From NCBI GenBank assembly GCA_045577925.1, contig JAZNJH010000011.1:1-27576 (forward strand): a stretch of DNA of 27,576 nucleotides. Reading direction: 5' to 3'. Below are positions 16,220 through 23,004 of this stretch, in pieces; within the stretch, counting starts at the first letter, position 1; the number at the start of each line of letters is the position of its first letter. The notes below the pieces were generated by a model. That model had not been told where the DNA came from. It did no database searches and was given only the letters and a program-made list of their open reading frames with translations. Made by a program: the position numbers and the translations under genes. Origin of the DNA: UBA4717 sp045577925 (GTDB lineage: Bacteria; Bacillota; Clostridia; Oscillospirales; CAG-272).

Positions 16220-16948
16220 TCACTTTTTGGTGATTATTAAATCCCGAACTACCTTTGATCCAATTATAAGTCCGCCTGCGGACGGCACGAACGATATGCT
16301 CCCCGGTGCATTGCGGCCGTTGTCCTTGATAACCGGAGCACTTCCGTCTGCGCGTTTTATCGGCTCTTCGTCGCTATAAAGAACACTAAGCCTTTTTATA
16401 CCGCGATCTTTGAGTTCTTTTCTCATAACACGGGCGAGAGGACACACGCTTGTAGCATATATGTCCGCAATCTTAAGCCTTTCAGGATCAAGCTTATTTC
16501 CCGTGCCCATAGAAGATATTATTTTTATACCAAGCTTATCAGCGCACTCAATTATTGCTATTTTGGCACTTACCGTGTCAATAGCGTCAACTATATAATC
16601 GGGCATATGGCGCTTTATAAGCTCGTCTGCATTGTCGGGCGTTACAAAAATACACTCACACACAAAATCAATCTCGGGATTGATTTTAATTGCTCGGCTT
16701 CGAGCCGCCTCTGTCTTTGCAACTCCAACTGTTGTTGTGTCCGCAATAAGCTGACGGTTTATATTAGTTATGCTGACAACGTCGTTGTCAACGGCAATAA
16801 TGCGCCCTATACCGGCGCGCACAAGCCCCTCAATAACAAAGCTTCCGACTCCGCCTGCTCCAAACACCATAACCGAGGATTTCATCAGACGCTTAAGGTT
16901 TTCTTCACCTATAAGAAGCGCTTCTCTTTCAAAGATTTCAGGTATCAT
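16220..16948 (-). CDS. tcdA: tRNA threonylcarbamoyladenosine dehydratase (ThiF/E1-like)
   Basis: TcdA uses ATP to convert t6A at position 37 of ANN-decoding tRNAs to its cyclic form. The 242-residue protein has the E1-like Rossmann fold with the ATP-binding GAGGVGS (residues 30-36), VDNDVVSITNINRQ (53-66, Arg65) and a DAIDTVSAK segment (about 126-134). The catalytic-region CPLARVMRKELK follows (residues about 178-189). The C-terminal GRNAPGSISFVPSAGG is specific for the TcdA/YgdL group and separates it from MoeB and ThiF. It lies downstream of the secDF terminator, with a GAGGTT ribosome site. Confidence 0.92.
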   Translation of the reverse strand: MIPEIFEREALLIGEENLKRLMKSSVMVFGAGGVGSFVIEGLVRAGIGRIIAVDNDVVSITNINRQLIADTTTVGVAKTEAARSRAIKINPEIDFVCECIFVTPDNADELIKRHMPDYIVDAIDTVSAKIAIIECADKLGIKIISSMGTGNKLDPERLKIADIYATSVCPLARVMRKELKDRGIKRLSVLYSDEEPIKRADGSAPVIKDNGRNAPGSISFVPSAGGLIIGSKVVRDLIITKK

Positions 16949-16963
16949 AATAACCTCTTTATT

Positions 16964-17002
16964 AAAACGCAGTGACGAAAAACATAGACGTCACTGCGTT
17001 TT
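16964..17002 (-). terminator. Terminator of secDF
   Basis: A 13-bp perfect stem AAAACGCAGTGAC / GTCACTGCGTTTT with a 13-nt loop and a T run on either strand. It is located between secF and tcdA. Confidence 0.8.
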
Positions 17003-17031
17003 TATTAAGTTTTAATTACAAGTATAGTTTT

Positions 17032-18114
17032 TCAAACTCTCTTCTTGTTAAACGCCTTCTTAAGTATTGCCCAGATATTACCTGCAAGGCATACCGATGA
17101 AAAGAGTCCTGCAAATATACCTACGATTATAGGAAGCGCGAACTGCTTTATAGAGTCAACACCGAGAATATAAACCATACCTATAGTAAAGAGTGTTGTA
17201 AGAGTTGTGTTGAGAGAACGTGTAAGAGTCTGCTTGATAGAACGGTCAACGTTTTCTTCAAACTTGTCCTTACTGTTAAGCTTCACGTTTTCACGGATAC
17301 GGTCAAATACGATGATCGTTGCATTGATAGAGTAACCAAGAATCGTAAGGATAGCCGCTATCATAGTGCTGTTAAGCGGTATCTGGAGAAGCGAATATAC
17401 AGCAAACATTACAAATATATCGTGCGCGAGGCAGATAACTGCTGTAAGGCCCGAAAGTATCTCAAATCTGAAAGAGATATAAACGAGCATAAGCAGTATA
17501 GCAATGAGAGTTGCTATTATAGCCGCAGTTCTTAAATCAGCTGAAACGGATGCACCTACGTTAGTTACACCCATAAGGTCAACTGTAAGATCAAGGCCGT
17601 ATTCTGCGGCAAGTATATTGCACATTGCATCACGTGTAACAGAGTCGATCTCAAGAAGCTTGATTATAACCTGCGTTCCCTCTCCTGCCTTCTGTATTGT
17701 TGATACCTGAGGCTTTACCTGGATCGAGGGAAGCTCTTCTGTTAAAGCTTCAGTTTTCTTCTCAGCCTCGGCGGTTTCTGCCTCGTCAATAACCTCTGCT
17801 TCTTCTGCCTGAACATCTTCTGCCACTTCTGATTCTGCTTCATCAGGATCTTCGGTTTCTTCGGTAGCAGGTTCGGAATAATAAAGCTTGTCAGGCTTAT
17901 CGCCAACTTCCATAGCTGAAATTGAAGCCTTTATGTTATCAAGATCTCCCGCATTAAGCTCATGATTCATATCAAGCTGTATCGTTGTACCGCCAACAAA
18001 GTCAATGTCAACGTTAAATCCGCGAAGTATGAACGACGCGCATCCGATAACGAGTACTACGGCAACGATTATAAAGAAAGCTTTTCTGTTTTTAATAAAA
18101 TCAAAATTGTTCAT
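17032..18114 (-). CDS. secF: Protein translocase subunit SecF with acidic insert
   Basis: SecF works with SecD as a proton-driven RND-type motor that helps proteins leave the Sec channel on the outer face. The 360-residue protein has transmembrane helix 1 (about 12-30), the FVGGTTIQLDM motif (39-49), the periplasmic-type P1 loop, and five more helices starting near 195. It also has the family motif YSINATIIVFDRIREN. Residues about 81-129 are an inserted low-complexity segment in which roughly half the residues are Glu or Asp, with many Ala. It falls between the expected beta strands of P1 and is unusual. It follows secD by 18 bases. Confidence 0.94.
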   Translation of the reverse strand: MNNFDFIKNRKAFFIIVAVVLVIGCASFILRGFNVDIDFVGGTTIQLDMNHELNAGDLDNIKASISAMEVGDKPDKLYYSEPATEETEDPDEAESEVAEDVQAEEAEVIDEAETAEAEKKTEALTEELPSIQVKPQVSTIQKAGEGTQVIIKLLEIDSVTRDAMCNILAAEYGLDLTVDLMGVTNVGASVSADLRTAAIIATLIAILLMLVYISFRFEILSGLTAVICLAHDIFVMFAVYSLLQIPLNSTMIAAILTILGYSINATIIVFDRIRENVKLNSKDKFEENVDRSIKQTLTRSLNTTLTTLFTIGMVYILGVDSIKQFALPIIVGIFAGLFSSVCLAGNIWAILKKAFNKKRV

Positions 18115-18132
18115 TTTTTTACTCTCCCTTCT

Positions 18133-19395
18133 TTACGCACCGTAATATTTCTTGTTTACAACCTTCATGCCAATGATTCTTGCAAGAAGGAAGCGAGTGA
18201 TAAGTACAGCAGAGATAAGAGAAAGCGCAACACCGATAAAGAGTGTTATTGCAAAGCCCTTGACTGTACCTGTTCCAAAATACCAAAGCACTGCAGCCGC
18301 AATAAGAGTTGTTACGTTAGAGTCGATAACAGCGGTATAAGCGCGCTTGAAACCGCCTGTGAACGCAGCGCCAACACTTCTGCCAAGCCTGAGCTCTTCC
18401 TTGATTCTTTCAAATATAACAACGTTAGCATCAACCGCCATACCGATAGAAAGGATAATACCTGCAATACCGGGAAGCGAAAGATTTATAAAGCTGTTAC
18501 CAAGCACAAGGATTATACCCATTATAGCTGAATATGCAATAAGTGCAATAGATGCTACGATACCGGGAAGCTTGTAGAAAACTATCATGAATATCATAAC
18601 GAGTACAAGTCCGATAGCTCCTGCAAAAAGGCTTGTGTTAAGCGCTTTTTCGCCAAGTGTCGGTCCGACAGACTCAAGCTGAACCTCTTTAAGTGCAAAC
18701 GGAAGCTGTCCTGCTGAAATAAGGTCTGCAAGCCACTTTGCATCTTCAGGTGTAAACTGTCCTGTAATAATTACGTCAGACGAGCTGATTCTCTGATCAA
18801 CCATCGGGTATGATATTACCTCATTATCAAGTATGATAAAGAGAATGTTGCTGCCATCAGTTCTCTTTGAAACAGATTCGGTTGCATCAGCAAACTTGCT
18901 TACAGCCTCGTCCTTTAATTTGAGAGAAACAAAGTTTGATGCAATACCGCTCTGGTCTGTTGCGCCGTACATAGCGCTTGCGTATTCAATATCAGTACCC
19001 TCAAGCCAAACCGTACCGTCAACATCGCAGAACATCAAAACGGCTGTTGAACCAAGCTTCTGTACTGCTTCCTCAGGATTTGTAATGCTGGGGATCTCAA
19101 TAGATATACGGTTGTCGCCCGAAAGAGCAACTGTTGCTTCCGTGTATCCGAGAGAGTCGAGTCTGTTACGCATCATAGACTTAACCGTTGCCATATCCTC
19201 TGCCGAAGGTGCACCCTCAACGTCAGCCTCGTATACGATATACGAACCGCCCACAAGGTCAAGGCCCTTGGTTACTCCGCCCTCTTCAAAAACACCGGGC
19301 ATATTGCCTATACCGAAAATTGCGATACAAACAAGCGCGGCGATAATAGCCAGAGCAACTATAAATGCAATTACATTCGTTGATTGCTTTTTCAT
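18133..19395 (-). CDS. secD: Protein translocase subunit SecD
   Basis: The partner of SecF. The 420-residue protein has an N-terminal helix (about 8-28), the KGLDLVGGSYIVYEAD motif (residues 43-58) and the P1 head domain. A C-terminal RND membrane bundle contains the conserved GMAVDANVVIFERIKEE, in which the aspartate is part of the proton path. Five helices follow from about residue 250. The length is short for SecD but usual for Firmicutes with separate secD and secF genes. The start has AAAGGAAAGGAAA upstream, and a strong promoter lies at 19467-19495. Confidence 0.95.
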   Translation of the reverse strand: MKKQSTNVIAFIVALAIIAALVCIAIFGIGNMPGVFEEGGVTKGLDLVGGSYIVYEADVEGAPSAEDMATVKSMMRNRLDSLGYTEATVALSGDNRISIEIPSITNPEEAVQKLGSTAVLMFCDVDGTVWLEGTDIEYASAMYGATDQSGIASNFVSLKLKDEAVSKFADATESVSKRTDGSNILFIILDNEVISYPMVDQRISSSDVIITGQFTPEDAKWLADLISAGQLPFALKEVQLESVGPTLGEKALNTSLFAGAIGLVLVMIFMIVFYKLPGIVASIALIAYSAIMGIILVLGNSFINLSLPGIAGIILSIGMAVDANVVIFERIKEELRLGRSVGAAFTGGFKRAYTAVIDSNVTTLIAAAVLWYFGTGTVKGFAITLFIGVALSLISAVLITRFLLARIIGMKVVNKKYYGA

Positions 19396-19466
19396 TTTAA
19401 AATTTCCTTTCCTTTAAATAAGGACATCATCTCCAGAGGGAGCAGATATCCTTTCAATACCGTAAT

Positions 19467-19495
19467 ATTATACTACACTGGCAGATTTTTGTCAA
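19467..19495 (-). promoter_or_regulatory. Consensus sigma-A promoter of secDF
   Basis: On the minus strand TTGACA (19490-19495) and TATAAT (19467-19472) are separated by 17 bp, a perfect consensus. It lies about 70 bases upstream of secD. Confidence 0.85.
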
Positions 19496-19512
19496 CCTTT
19501 TCAGCGCTTTTA

Positions 19513-19674
19513 GAAGAAAAACGAAAGCAGTCGGCGCGTTTGTGCGTTAATATCATAAGATTGATACCCCACATCCGATTCCGACTGCCCAAAATAACCT
19601 TTTCATACATCCCGCAAAACGAACACTGTGAACATATGTAGGCTACCTTTTTGCCGTATCACGGTAATACGGCA
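19513..19674 (-). ncRNA. Candidate small structured RNA upstream of secDF
   Basis: On the minus strand a promoter (19681-19708) is followed directly by a GCCGTAT/ATACGGC hairpin. Next comes a stem between TAGCCTACAT and ATGTA...GGTTA. Last is an 8-bp GCAGTCGG/CCGACTGC stem enclosing smaller GTG/CAC and TATCA/TGATA pairs, followed by a T-rich tail (CTTTCGTTTTTCTTC). No credible open frame exists. The arrangement of promoter, structure and terminator suggests an independent transcript of about 160 nt. It does not have the single end-to-end hairpin of 6S RNA, and I do not recognise a named family. Confidence 0.5.
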
Positions 19675-19680
19675 GTTTCT

Positions 19681-19708
19681 ATTATACTTCAAATTTTCCG
19701 ATTTGTAA
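19681..19708 (-). promoter_or_regulatory. Promoter of the candidate small RNA
   Basis: On the minus strand TTACAA (19703-19708) and TATAAT (19681-19686) have a 16-bp spacer. Confidence 0.55.
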
Positions 19709-19834
19709 ATTATCACTTTTGACGATTTTTAACATTTACTTTTTTTATTTTGCAAGTTCTTCCTGATATTCCTTATAACTAAAAGCTTTTTTGACATTAA
19801 GTTTTTTTATTTTGACCGAAAAATTTTTATTTCG
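19709..19834. other. AT-rich intergenic stretch, no gene seen
   Basis: This is a very AT-rich spacer between the divergent small-RNA and cotJ promoters, with several T runs on the plus strand. I see no open frame with a ribosome site and no clear hairpin. Confidence 0.5.
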
Positions 19835-19859
19835 ACAAATTTAATTTGTCTGCATACAC
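19835..19859 (+). promoter_or_regulatory. Probable mother-cell sporulation promoter (sigma-E/K type) of cotJABC
   Basis: CATACACT (19853-19860) fits the sigma-E -10 box and partly the sigma-K box. An AC at 19835-19836 lies exactly 16 bp before CATA, as in the sigma-K pattern. The spacer contains a perfect palindrome, GACAAAT-TTA-ATTTGTC (19834-19850), a possible site for a sporulation regulator. The cotJ operon of Bacillus subtilis is sigma-E dependent. Confidence 0.5.
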
Positions 19860-19861
19860 TG

Positions 19862-19976
19862 TTATAGAGGCATTAAGAGGAACATTTTTACCTTTAAATG
19901 GTAATTTCCCCCTTATTAATGTGAATTCTTTTGTAGAAATTGACCATAGAAAATAACCTCTTTAATGCCTGTATAA
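19862..19976 (+). repeat. Long inverted repeat in the cotJ leader
   Basis: TTATA-G-AGGCATTAAGAGG (19862-19880) pairs with CCTCTTTAATGCCT-G-TATAA (19957-19976), with only one mismatch and one bulge. The 76-nt interior contains a further TTACC/GGTAA hairpin. It begins where transcription from the predicted promoter would start. It could be a structured leader or a small MITE-like insertion. Confidence 0.6.
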
Positions 19977-20026
19977 AAAAGTTTTATCCGCAGAATAAAA
20001 TATACTTTCCGAAAGGAAGATTTAAA

Positions 20027-20458
20027 ATGGAATCAGATAAGAGACCGCGTTGGCCTTACGGCTTTGAAAATGATGAGCTTGAGCTTATCGAAAATCTCAC
20101 CATGGGTTTAGGCAGAGGCTGCAGATGCAGACAAAGTAACAATGACAACGGCCAGAATTGCAACAATAACAATGGTTGCAATAACGGTTGTAATAACAAT
20201 AACTGTTACAATAACAGTAATAACAGTTGCAATAATAACGGTTGCAATAACGAAAGTTCAAACAACAGCTCCTGCAGAGTTGAAAATTGCAGAATGCCAA
20301 GATTCGATAAAAACGTGGCAGTTGCAATGGTATATTCACCCGACCATGAATTTGATTGCATGTACAATCCCGAAGACGGACTTGCGGCAGGCACTCTTTT
20401 CATAGCGCTTGATAAACCGTTCTACGGCGCGAAAGTAACCGGAGGATGCAGAGAATGA
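20027..20458 (+). CDS. cotJA: Spore coat protein CotJA with Asn/Cys-rich insert
   Basis: CotJA is a small spore-coat-associated protein needed for assembling CotJC into the coat. The 143-residue protein ends with the recognisable family core: FDKNVAVAMVYSP, FDCMYNPEDGLAAGTLF and ALDKPFYGA (residues 93-134). Between the N-terminus and this core, residues about 37-83 are a low-complexity stretch of Asn, Cys, Gly and Ser (for example CNNNNGCNNGCNNNNC). This makes the protein clearly longer than ordinary CotJA (about 70-90 residues). The start at 20027 has AAAGGAAG upstream and is preferred over a longer frame starting at 19940. It overlaps cotJB by four bases. Confidence 0.85.
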   Translation: MESDKRPRWPYGFENDELELIENLTMGLGRGCRCRQSNNDNGQNCNNNNGCNNGCNNNNCYNNSNNSCNNNGCNNESSNNSSCRVENCRMPRFDKNVAVAMVYSPDHEFDCMYNPEDGLAAGTLFIALDKPFYGAKVTGGCRE

Positions 20459-20709
20459 CACAGAGAAATTCCAAGCTTCATGCGCTTTCATTTGCACTGG
20501 TTGAAACCTCGCTTTATTTAGACGGACATCCAAATGACCGCCGTGCGATAGAGTATTATAATAAGATGAAAGCACAGTATGAAAAAGAACTCGAAATGTA
20601 TGAACGCGAGCACGGACCCGTATCAATGATGTCTGATACGGTAACCGAGAACGGCAAATGGCAGTGGGTAAACCACCCGTGGCCCTGGCAGAACGATAAG
20701 CTTAACTAA
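20455..20709 (+). CDS. cotJB: Spore coat protein CotJB
   Basis: An 84-residue protein of the CotJB family, the middle gene of the cotJABC spore-coat operon. Visible family features are LHALSFALVETSLYLDGHP (about residues 8-26), the DRRAIEYYNKM helix and the tryptophan-rich end KWQWVNHPWPWQND. The start overlaps the cotJA stop (ATGA), indicating translational coupling. GGAGG lies 9 bases before this ATG. An ATG three codons earlier is too close to the ribosome site. CotJB has no known enzymatic activity. Confidence 0.92.
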   Translation: MTQRNSKLHALSFALVETSLYLDGHPNDRRAIEYYNKMKAQYEKELEMYEREHGPVSMMSDTVTENGKWQWVNHPWPWQNDKLN

Positions 20710-20737
20710 GAGGCTTTGAGAAAGGAACCATCATAAT

Positions 20738-21352
20738 ATGTGGCAATATGAAAAGAAATTACAGTATCCTGTAAATATAAAAAATCCCAATCCCCAGCTT
20801 GCAAGGCTTATTATAAGCCAGCTAGGCGGACCTGACGGCGAACTCGCCGCATCAATGAGATACCTCAACCAGCGTTACGCAATGCCCTACTCAGAAGTAA
20901 CAGGTATTTTAACAGATGTGGGTACGGAAGAACTTGCGCACCTTGAAATGGTAGCGGCTATACTTTATCAGCTAACACGCAACCTCTCTGTTGACGAAAT
21001 TGCAAAGAGCGACTTCGCTCCCTACTTTGTTGACCATACAACAGGTATATACACGGTAGCTGCATCGGGCTTCCCGTTTGACGCACTTGCATTTGCATCC
21101 AAGGGCGACGTTCTAACAGACCTTCATGAAGACCTTGCAGCAGAACAGAAAGCACGTACGACCTACGACAATCTTTTAAGACTTGTTGACGACCCTGACG
21201 TGCGCGATCCTCTCAAATTCTTACGCGAGCGTGAGGTAGTACACTATCAGCGTTTCGGTGATGCACTCCGCATAGCTCAGGATAAGCTTGACTGCAAAAA
21301 CTTCTATATGACAAACCCAGCTTTTGACCAGGACCGCAGAAAGAGCAAATAA
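20738..21352 (+). CDS. cotJC: Spore coat protein CotJC (manganese catalase family)
   Basis: CotJC belongs to the dimanganese catalase family and sits in the inner spore coat. The 204-residue protein carries the expected metal ligands: Glu35 in PDGELAASMRY, Glu65 and His68 in GTEELAHLE, Glu136 in AAEQKAR and His169 in REVVHYQRFGDAL. The N-terminal MWQYEKKLQYPVNI is typical of CotJC rather than of vegetative catalases. It lies 28 bases after cotJB with an AAAGGAACC site and ends before a strong terminator. The complete ligand set makes catalase activity plausible. Confidence 0.95.
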   Translation: MWQYEKKLQYPVNIKNPNPQLARLIISQLGGPDGELAASMRYLNQRYAMPYSEVTGILTDVGTEELAHLEMVAAILYQLTRNLSVDEIAKSDFAPYFVDHTTGIYTVAASGFPFDALAFASKGDVLTDLHEDLAAEQKARTTYDNLLRLVDDPDVRDPLKFLREREVVHYQRFGDALRIAQDKLDCKNFYMTNPAFDQDRRKSK

Positions 21353-21362
21353 GATAGCAAAC

Positions 21363-21390
21363 AAGCCGACGGCAATAGCCGTCGGCTTTT
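21363..21390 (+). terminator. Terminator of cotJABC
   Basis: An 11-bp perfect stem AAGCCGACGGC / GCCGTCGGCTT with loop AATA and a following TT. It lies 10 bases after the stop codon and ends 10 bp before the IS element. Confidence 0.9.
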
Positions 21391-21399
21391 ACGTCTTGA

Positions 21400-21424
21400 G
21401 GTGAGATATACTATCAAGTGCAAC
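21400..21424 (+). repeat. IS30-family left inverted repeat
   Basis: Starts GGTGAG and ends AAGTGCAAC. The same sequence with one substitution ends the other copy at 115-139. Confidence 0.7.
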
Positions 21425-21503
21425 AGTAAATAAAAAAGGAAGCCCATATAAATCTATGGTATAATTGTAATAACCACAAAACAAAAAACCAAGGAGGATT
21501 TAT

Positions 21504-22466
21504 ATGAGCTATCACCATTTTAGCATAGAAGAACGCTGTTGTCTACGGGAATTTTACAATAAAGGATACAGTTATCGAAAAATAGCCGAATTGTTGGGGA
21601 GAAATGTCAGCAGCATATCAAGAGAAATTATGAGAAACAAAAGCTTTATGAATGTAAAACCTGCATACTATCCCCACACAGCTCAAAAGAAATATTTATT
21701 AAGAAGATCGTATTGCCATAGAGGAATGTTTCAAGATCAAGCAAAGATTGAATACATAAAAGAAAAACTTCTTTTGACTTGGTCTCCCGAGCAGATTGCT
21801 AATACACCTTGTGAATTAAAAATGCCCTCTACAAGAACTATATATCGTTGGATATACGAGAAGTATGTTGACGTAAATTTAAAAGTGCTGCGAAGAAAAG
21901 GAAAAAGTCGCGGTAAAAAAGAAACCCGTGGTAAATTCAATCTTGGAAAGACCATCAGGAAACGAGATAAAAGTGTGTATAAAAGGCAGGAGTTCGGTCA
22001 TTGGGAAGCTGATACGGTGGTATCAGGAAGAGGCAAATCAAAGGCTTGCTTTGCTACTTTAGCAGAACGTAAGACAAGATATTACATTGCAGTAAAGATG
22101 CCGAACAGAAATGCTGATACTATGGCAAAAGCAATAATTTCTGCGCTTGCAGAGCTACCAAGTGAAGCTGTAAAGACAATCACCTGTGACCGAGGCACCG
22201 AGTTTGCCAATTGGCAAACTATTGAAAAGGAATTGAACTGTTCCGTTTATTTCGCAGATCCATATTGTGCTTGGCAAAAAGGAACTAACGAAAATCTTAA
22301 TGGTCTCCTTCGAGAGTTTTATCCGAAAGGAAGAAACTTATCAAGAGTCAGTCCTAATACTCTAAAAAAGAACCTGGCGTTGATCAACGCCAGGCCTAAA
22401 AAGGTTTTAAATTACAATAATCCCTTGGATTCATTTCAAGATGCTATCAAAAAGTGTTGCACTTAG
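21504..22466 (+). CDS. IS30-family transposase
   Basis: A 320-residue transposase of usual IS30 size. The N-terminal helix-turn-helix (about residues 5-46) contains SIEERCCLREFYNKGYSYRKI-like helices and RNVSSISREI. The catalytic core starts near 165 with FGHWEADTVVSGRGK (Asp170), TCDRGTEFANW (Asp229) and TNENLNGLLREFYPKG (Glu263), giving an intact D-D-E triad. A perfect AAGGAGG ribosome site precedes the start. No frameshift is seen, so it may be active. The 3' end of the gene overlaps the right inverted repeat. Confidence 0.95.
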   Translation: MSYHHFSIEERCCLREFYNKGYSYRKIAELLGRNVSSISREIMRNKSFMNVKPAYYPHTAQKKYLLRRSYCHRGMFQDQAKIEYIKEKLLLTWSPEQIANTPCELKMPSTRTIYRWIYEKYVDVNLKVLRRKGKSRGKKETRGKFNLGKTIRKRDKSVYKRQEFGHWEADTVVSGRGKSKACFATLAERKTRYYIAVKMPNRNADTMAKAIISALAELPSEAVKTITCDRGTEFANWQTIEKELNCSVYFADPYCAWQKGTNENLNGLLREFYPKGRNLSRVSPNTLKKNLALINARPKKVLNYNNPLDSFQDAIKKCCT

Positions 22467-22480
22467 CTTGACAATTCATC
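22456..22480 (-). repeat. IS30-family right inverted repeat
   Basis: In reverse complement it starts GATGA and ends AAGTGCAAC, matching the left end at both tip and core but not in the middle. It overlaps the end of the transposase gene. Confidence 0.6.
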
Positions 22481-22484
22481 TTGA

Positions 22485-22604
22485 AAATGCCTATTAAATC
22501 CCGAATGGCGTAAAGAGAATATTGAAAATGTAATTGTGACAGAAGAGGCTCCTCAGCCAAAAGAAGTGTACCGAGTTATATCGGATGAACAAGTCCGCGA
22601 ATGA
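22485..22604 (+). pseudogene. C-terminal gene fragment at the IS right end
   Basis: An open frame of 39 codons begins just after the IS end and stops at 22602. It reads LLNPEWRKENIENVIVTEE then PKEVYRVISDEQVRE. It has no start codon with a ribosome site. The regular, charged composition suggests the tail of a gene cut by the IS insertion or a linked deletion. No matching 5' part lies left of the IS. I do not recognise the family. Confidence 0.4.
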
Positions 22605-22935
22605 TTAGAAAGGTCTCTATGGGCTGTGTAAGAAGTTAAAAACGCAGAGCAAGTTAAAAGTTGCAATCACTACCGTGACGGCACCTTTTGCATTTTAGTT
22701 TTCTATCTTGTGGATAACACAAATTGTTAATTTGCATATATAAGCACACCGTAATGTTCTTCGTTATACACCAAACAGTCAGATCTCCGAGTGATGCTTT
22801 TATGTAAGATCTGATAAATTGATTTGTGTGGCAAAAACTATCTCTTCGGTGGCGTCCATTGTATTGTATTTCTGTATTCTGAACTCGTCATATTTTTTCT
22901 TCTTTCTGTTTTGGTAAACCCCACAAAAATTTTTC
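22605..22935. other. Intergenic stretch without a recognised gene
   Basis: Only short frames without ribosome sites are present. The one structural item is an 8-bp inverted repeat, TCAGATCT (22779-22786) with AGATCTGA (22807-22814), spaced by 20 nt. This is probably degraded sequence next to the IS. Confidence 0.5.
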
Positions 22936-22964
22936 TTTACAAAAATAAAAAAACAGTATATAAT
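22936..22964 (+). promoter_or_regulatory. Sigma-A promoter of the lipoprotein gene
   Basis: TTTACA (22936-22941) and TATAAT (22959-22964) with a 17-bp spacer, 40 bp before the start codon. Confidence 0.75.
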
Positions 22965-23004
22965 GTGGTTGAATATATTGTATCTCGCATAAGGAGACTA
23001 TGCT

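Larger units (their letters stand above)
21400..22480 (+). mobile_element. IS30-family insertion sequence, complete
   Basis: An element of about 1081 bp. The proposed 25-bp ends are 21400-21424 and 22456-22480. They share the tip G(G/A)TGA and the core AAGTGCAAC in inverted orientation, with mismatches between. The left end is confirmed because the partial copy at 1-139 ends at the same place. One transposase gene fills the interior. The element sits just past the cotJ terminator, and a gene fragment starts at its right end. Confidence 0.85.

Noticed and set aside
19513..19674. Naming the RNA upstream of secDF as 6S RNA
   Set aside because: The expected single long hairpin with paired ends and central bubble is not seen; there are separate stems instead. 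Left as unnamed.
20135..20277. Non-coding microsatellite of AAT/AAC units
   Set aside because: It lies in frame inside CotJA, with conserved family sequence after it and a good start before it, so it is coding low complexity.
1..22480. A functional composite transposon bounded by the two IS30 copies
   Set aside because: The enclosed 21 kb is core housekeeping DNA and the IS copies are diverged, so joint transposition is unlikely.
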